64,000 nt of DNA from Gavia stellata (taxonomy: Eukaryota > Chordata > Aves > Gaviiformes > Gaviidae). The stretch's first letter is position 1, and the number at the start of each line of letters is the position of its first letter. Both the position numbers and the translations under genes were made by a program. The notes under the pieces were generated by a model. The model was given only the letters and a program-made list of their open reading frames with translations, searched no databases and was not told the origin of the DNA. The stretch is taken from contig NC_082606.1 in the NCBI RefSeq assembly GCF_030936135.1, forward strand, positions 7,806,755 through 7,870,754. The letters are read 5' to 3'. Positions 61,967 through 64,000 of this stretch are shown one piece after another.

Positions 61967-64000
61967 GTAAGGAACAAAACTCTTGTCTTCTTCTCTTTTC
62001 TTTTTCTTTTTTAAACCAGATCAGTATTTCAGATTTGTGAAATCTTGTGTTTTCCCATATTGTGTTGCTTATGTTGTTCTGCTGCAATATTTTTACAACA
62101 TAAAGGTGAAACAAACAGCAATTTATTTTTGCTGTTATTTTGTTTAAATGTGATCACTTGTAGTGATTCAAATCTTGATAGCTCATGAGGTTCTCCATGG
62201 GGGGAGGGGAGATTCTGAAGAAGCTTTGTGGTTCTAACATACAAATTTAGGTAATTTTCTTCCATACAACTTTGTTTCCTAGAAACAAACCCTCTTTTAA
62301 TTTCTGTAGCTCAGCTAAGCAGTCAGACCATCTTAAATTTTATCTCCTTATGAATATCTGTGGGGAAAATGCAGAGAAAATAGGTATTGATCCTAAAAGC
62401 AGAATTTACTGATCAAAGCTTTAACCTAGCATTGTAAGTCTATATGTTCTAAAAAATAAAGCTTTTCACTTTTCAATTTGGGAGTTGTAGTTCGGGTATG
62501 GCAAGTAGATTATTTGAACAAGCACTTTTTAAAATAATACAGTATGTCTACTTAAATAGCAATATTTTTTTGGGCCCTCATAACTGCTTTAGTTCTTGGT
62601 CTCCTATTGCTGCTGAGCCTTTCCTTTTCTCGAATTTCTGCTACTTGCCATACATGAATTGTTTTCACACTTCAAAAATAAGAAACTTTTGGTCATTGCT
62701 GATTCTGTTACTGTACCTTCCCCCTACATCAGTTATGCTACCTAGAATTCCTTTCCTTGCTTGTAGCTACTGCCTTTTCACTCTCCTCAGATGTAGCTCG
62801 TACTTTCTCCTTGCTTCCTGTTGTCACAGATAGAGTGAGCATGAAATTTAAATTAGTGAGTTACAGGCTTGGACTCTGTGCTGTATCTCAATGTTTTAGC
62901 CTTTCCTGGCCAGAGGCAGTGTTTCAGAAGATGGTGTTCTGTTCAGGGAAGTACTTTATTTTGTCTAATTGTCGGGGGTTTTTTACCCAGGTTAGTGTGT
63001 GGCTTTTTGTTTTGTTTTTAATTGGATGGTGATTTTAGCAACTATGACACTAACTAACCTTCCTCTAGAGAAGGACTCTTAAATCATATGAAGTCAAGTC
63101 TTGGACATGTCATGCTGTCTGAAACTTAAAGTAAATACATGTCTCTTTCCTAAAATAAATTTCATATTTTAATGATCGGTGCTGTCTTTTTTTCTCTGTG
63201 CGCAACAATGTACATGTATTTCTTTAATTTTCTCAAAAAACTGAAAATAAATTTAAGATGGACTACCTTTGTATTGAATTTCAGAATCTGCTGTAACATG
63301 AAATTACGGAAAATCCAGAAACATAAAAACATATCACTTTATGGAAAGAATATCCAAGATACTGTTATATTATTGCTGGAGTAGTTGAGGGATGGGATTT
63401 AGATTTCTTTGCTTTAAGATGAGGTTTAGGGTTTCTTATGGTTAACTGTGCAGGGGGGGGTGGTGTCGCTTTAGTCACGATATAATTACAACTTAGCAAT
63501 TAACTACAAAATTTTCACTCTAAGTTCATTAAAAGAATTTGGTTTCTCTGTTTTAGTTTTTGGACTGTGTTTTAGTTACTCAGTTACTATGACAACACTA
63601 TCATTATGAATCAAGCTTTTTACGCTTGATTATTCCTTTAAATGAAAGAATCTAACCTCAATTTAAAAAAGTTTGCCCTCCCAAAATCACAAAATAAAAT
63701 CAATATAATTGAAATAACTTTCTCTTTCCATATATTTTTTGTGAACCTTCCGTATTTTTTCATCTCCCTGTGCCCCCCATGCCTGTTCTAAGTGTATTAT
63801 TCTTGTGTAGGAAAGATGATATTCTCATTTCTCAAACAAAATGAGGTTCCATACTGAACTCCATACCCATTGCAGTTAACTATATTGAATAATTCAAGTT
63901 ATCCAAATAGATCATAGTTTGTTTGAGCAATTAAACATATAATAATCTCTTACAATGCACTGGCCTTACATTAGCAATTTTGGGATCATTTTTTGTCTTT
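61967..64000 (+). other. LRRC49: LRRC49 intron 8, to the right edge
   Basis: Starts with a GTAAGG donor after the exon ending at 61966. The exon encoding the next LRR (expected to begin with a match to human RDVDNLPCLQ) was not found before the window ends. Small open frames here are T-rich and unlikely to be coding. No repeat family recognised. Confidence 0.7.

Noticed and set aside
1-64000. Search for endogenous retroviruses, LTRs, Polinton-like elements, tRNA genes and CRISPR arrays
   Set aside because: No LTR pairs, viral protein motifs, tRNA box A/B pairs or regularly spaced direct repeats were recognised by eye. A very old or short remnant could have been missed.

Overview
The window reads as vertebrate nuclear DNA, almost certainly from a bird. 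The genes are split by GT-AG introns, the promoters are GC-rich CpG islands in an AT-rich background, and the two clear transposon copies are CR1 LINEs ending in the avian CR1 tail. The encoded proteins match a gene set that sits on human chromosome 15q (chicken chromosome 10). The species cannot be told from sequence alone.

Layout, left to right. (1) About 330-13199, plus strand: the last 16 coding exons of TARS3 (TARSL2, a cytoplasmic threonyl-tRNA synthetase paralogue); its 5' part lies off the left edge. (2) 15065-20236, plus: complete TM2D3 (six exons), starting in a CpG island. (3) 21472-30560, plus: complete ADAL/MAPDA (ten exons), an adenosine-deaminase-family N6-methyl-AMP deaminase with all its metal ligands. 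(4) 34606-42027, minus: complete LARP6 (three exons), tail-to-tail with ADAL and with a CR1 fragment in its probable 3' UTR. (5) 44837-61966 and beyond, plus: the first eight coding exons of LRRC49, head-to-head with LARP6 and running off the right edge. Its seventh intron is almost 10 kb and holds a longer CR1 copy.

All exon joins were checked by hand. Phases are consistent in every gene, and the predicted lengths are 253 aa (TM2D3 long form), 351 aa (ADAL) and 500 aa (LARP6), close to the human proteins. The five genes do not form one pathway: they cover tRNA charging, Notch/membrane biology, modified-nucleotide salvage, collagen-mRNA binding and tubulin polyglutamylation.

The most interesting signals are regulatory or structural. 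Two RFX X-box-like palindromes lie just upstream of the cilia-related gene LRRC49. TM2D3 and LRRC49 each carry an in-frame symmetric exon that could be skipped. A 32-bp perfect purine-pyrimidine alternation starts at the ADAL intron-2 splice donor. Genes from three distant human 15q regions are neighbours here. I found no novel multi-gene system and no recognisable endogenous virus.
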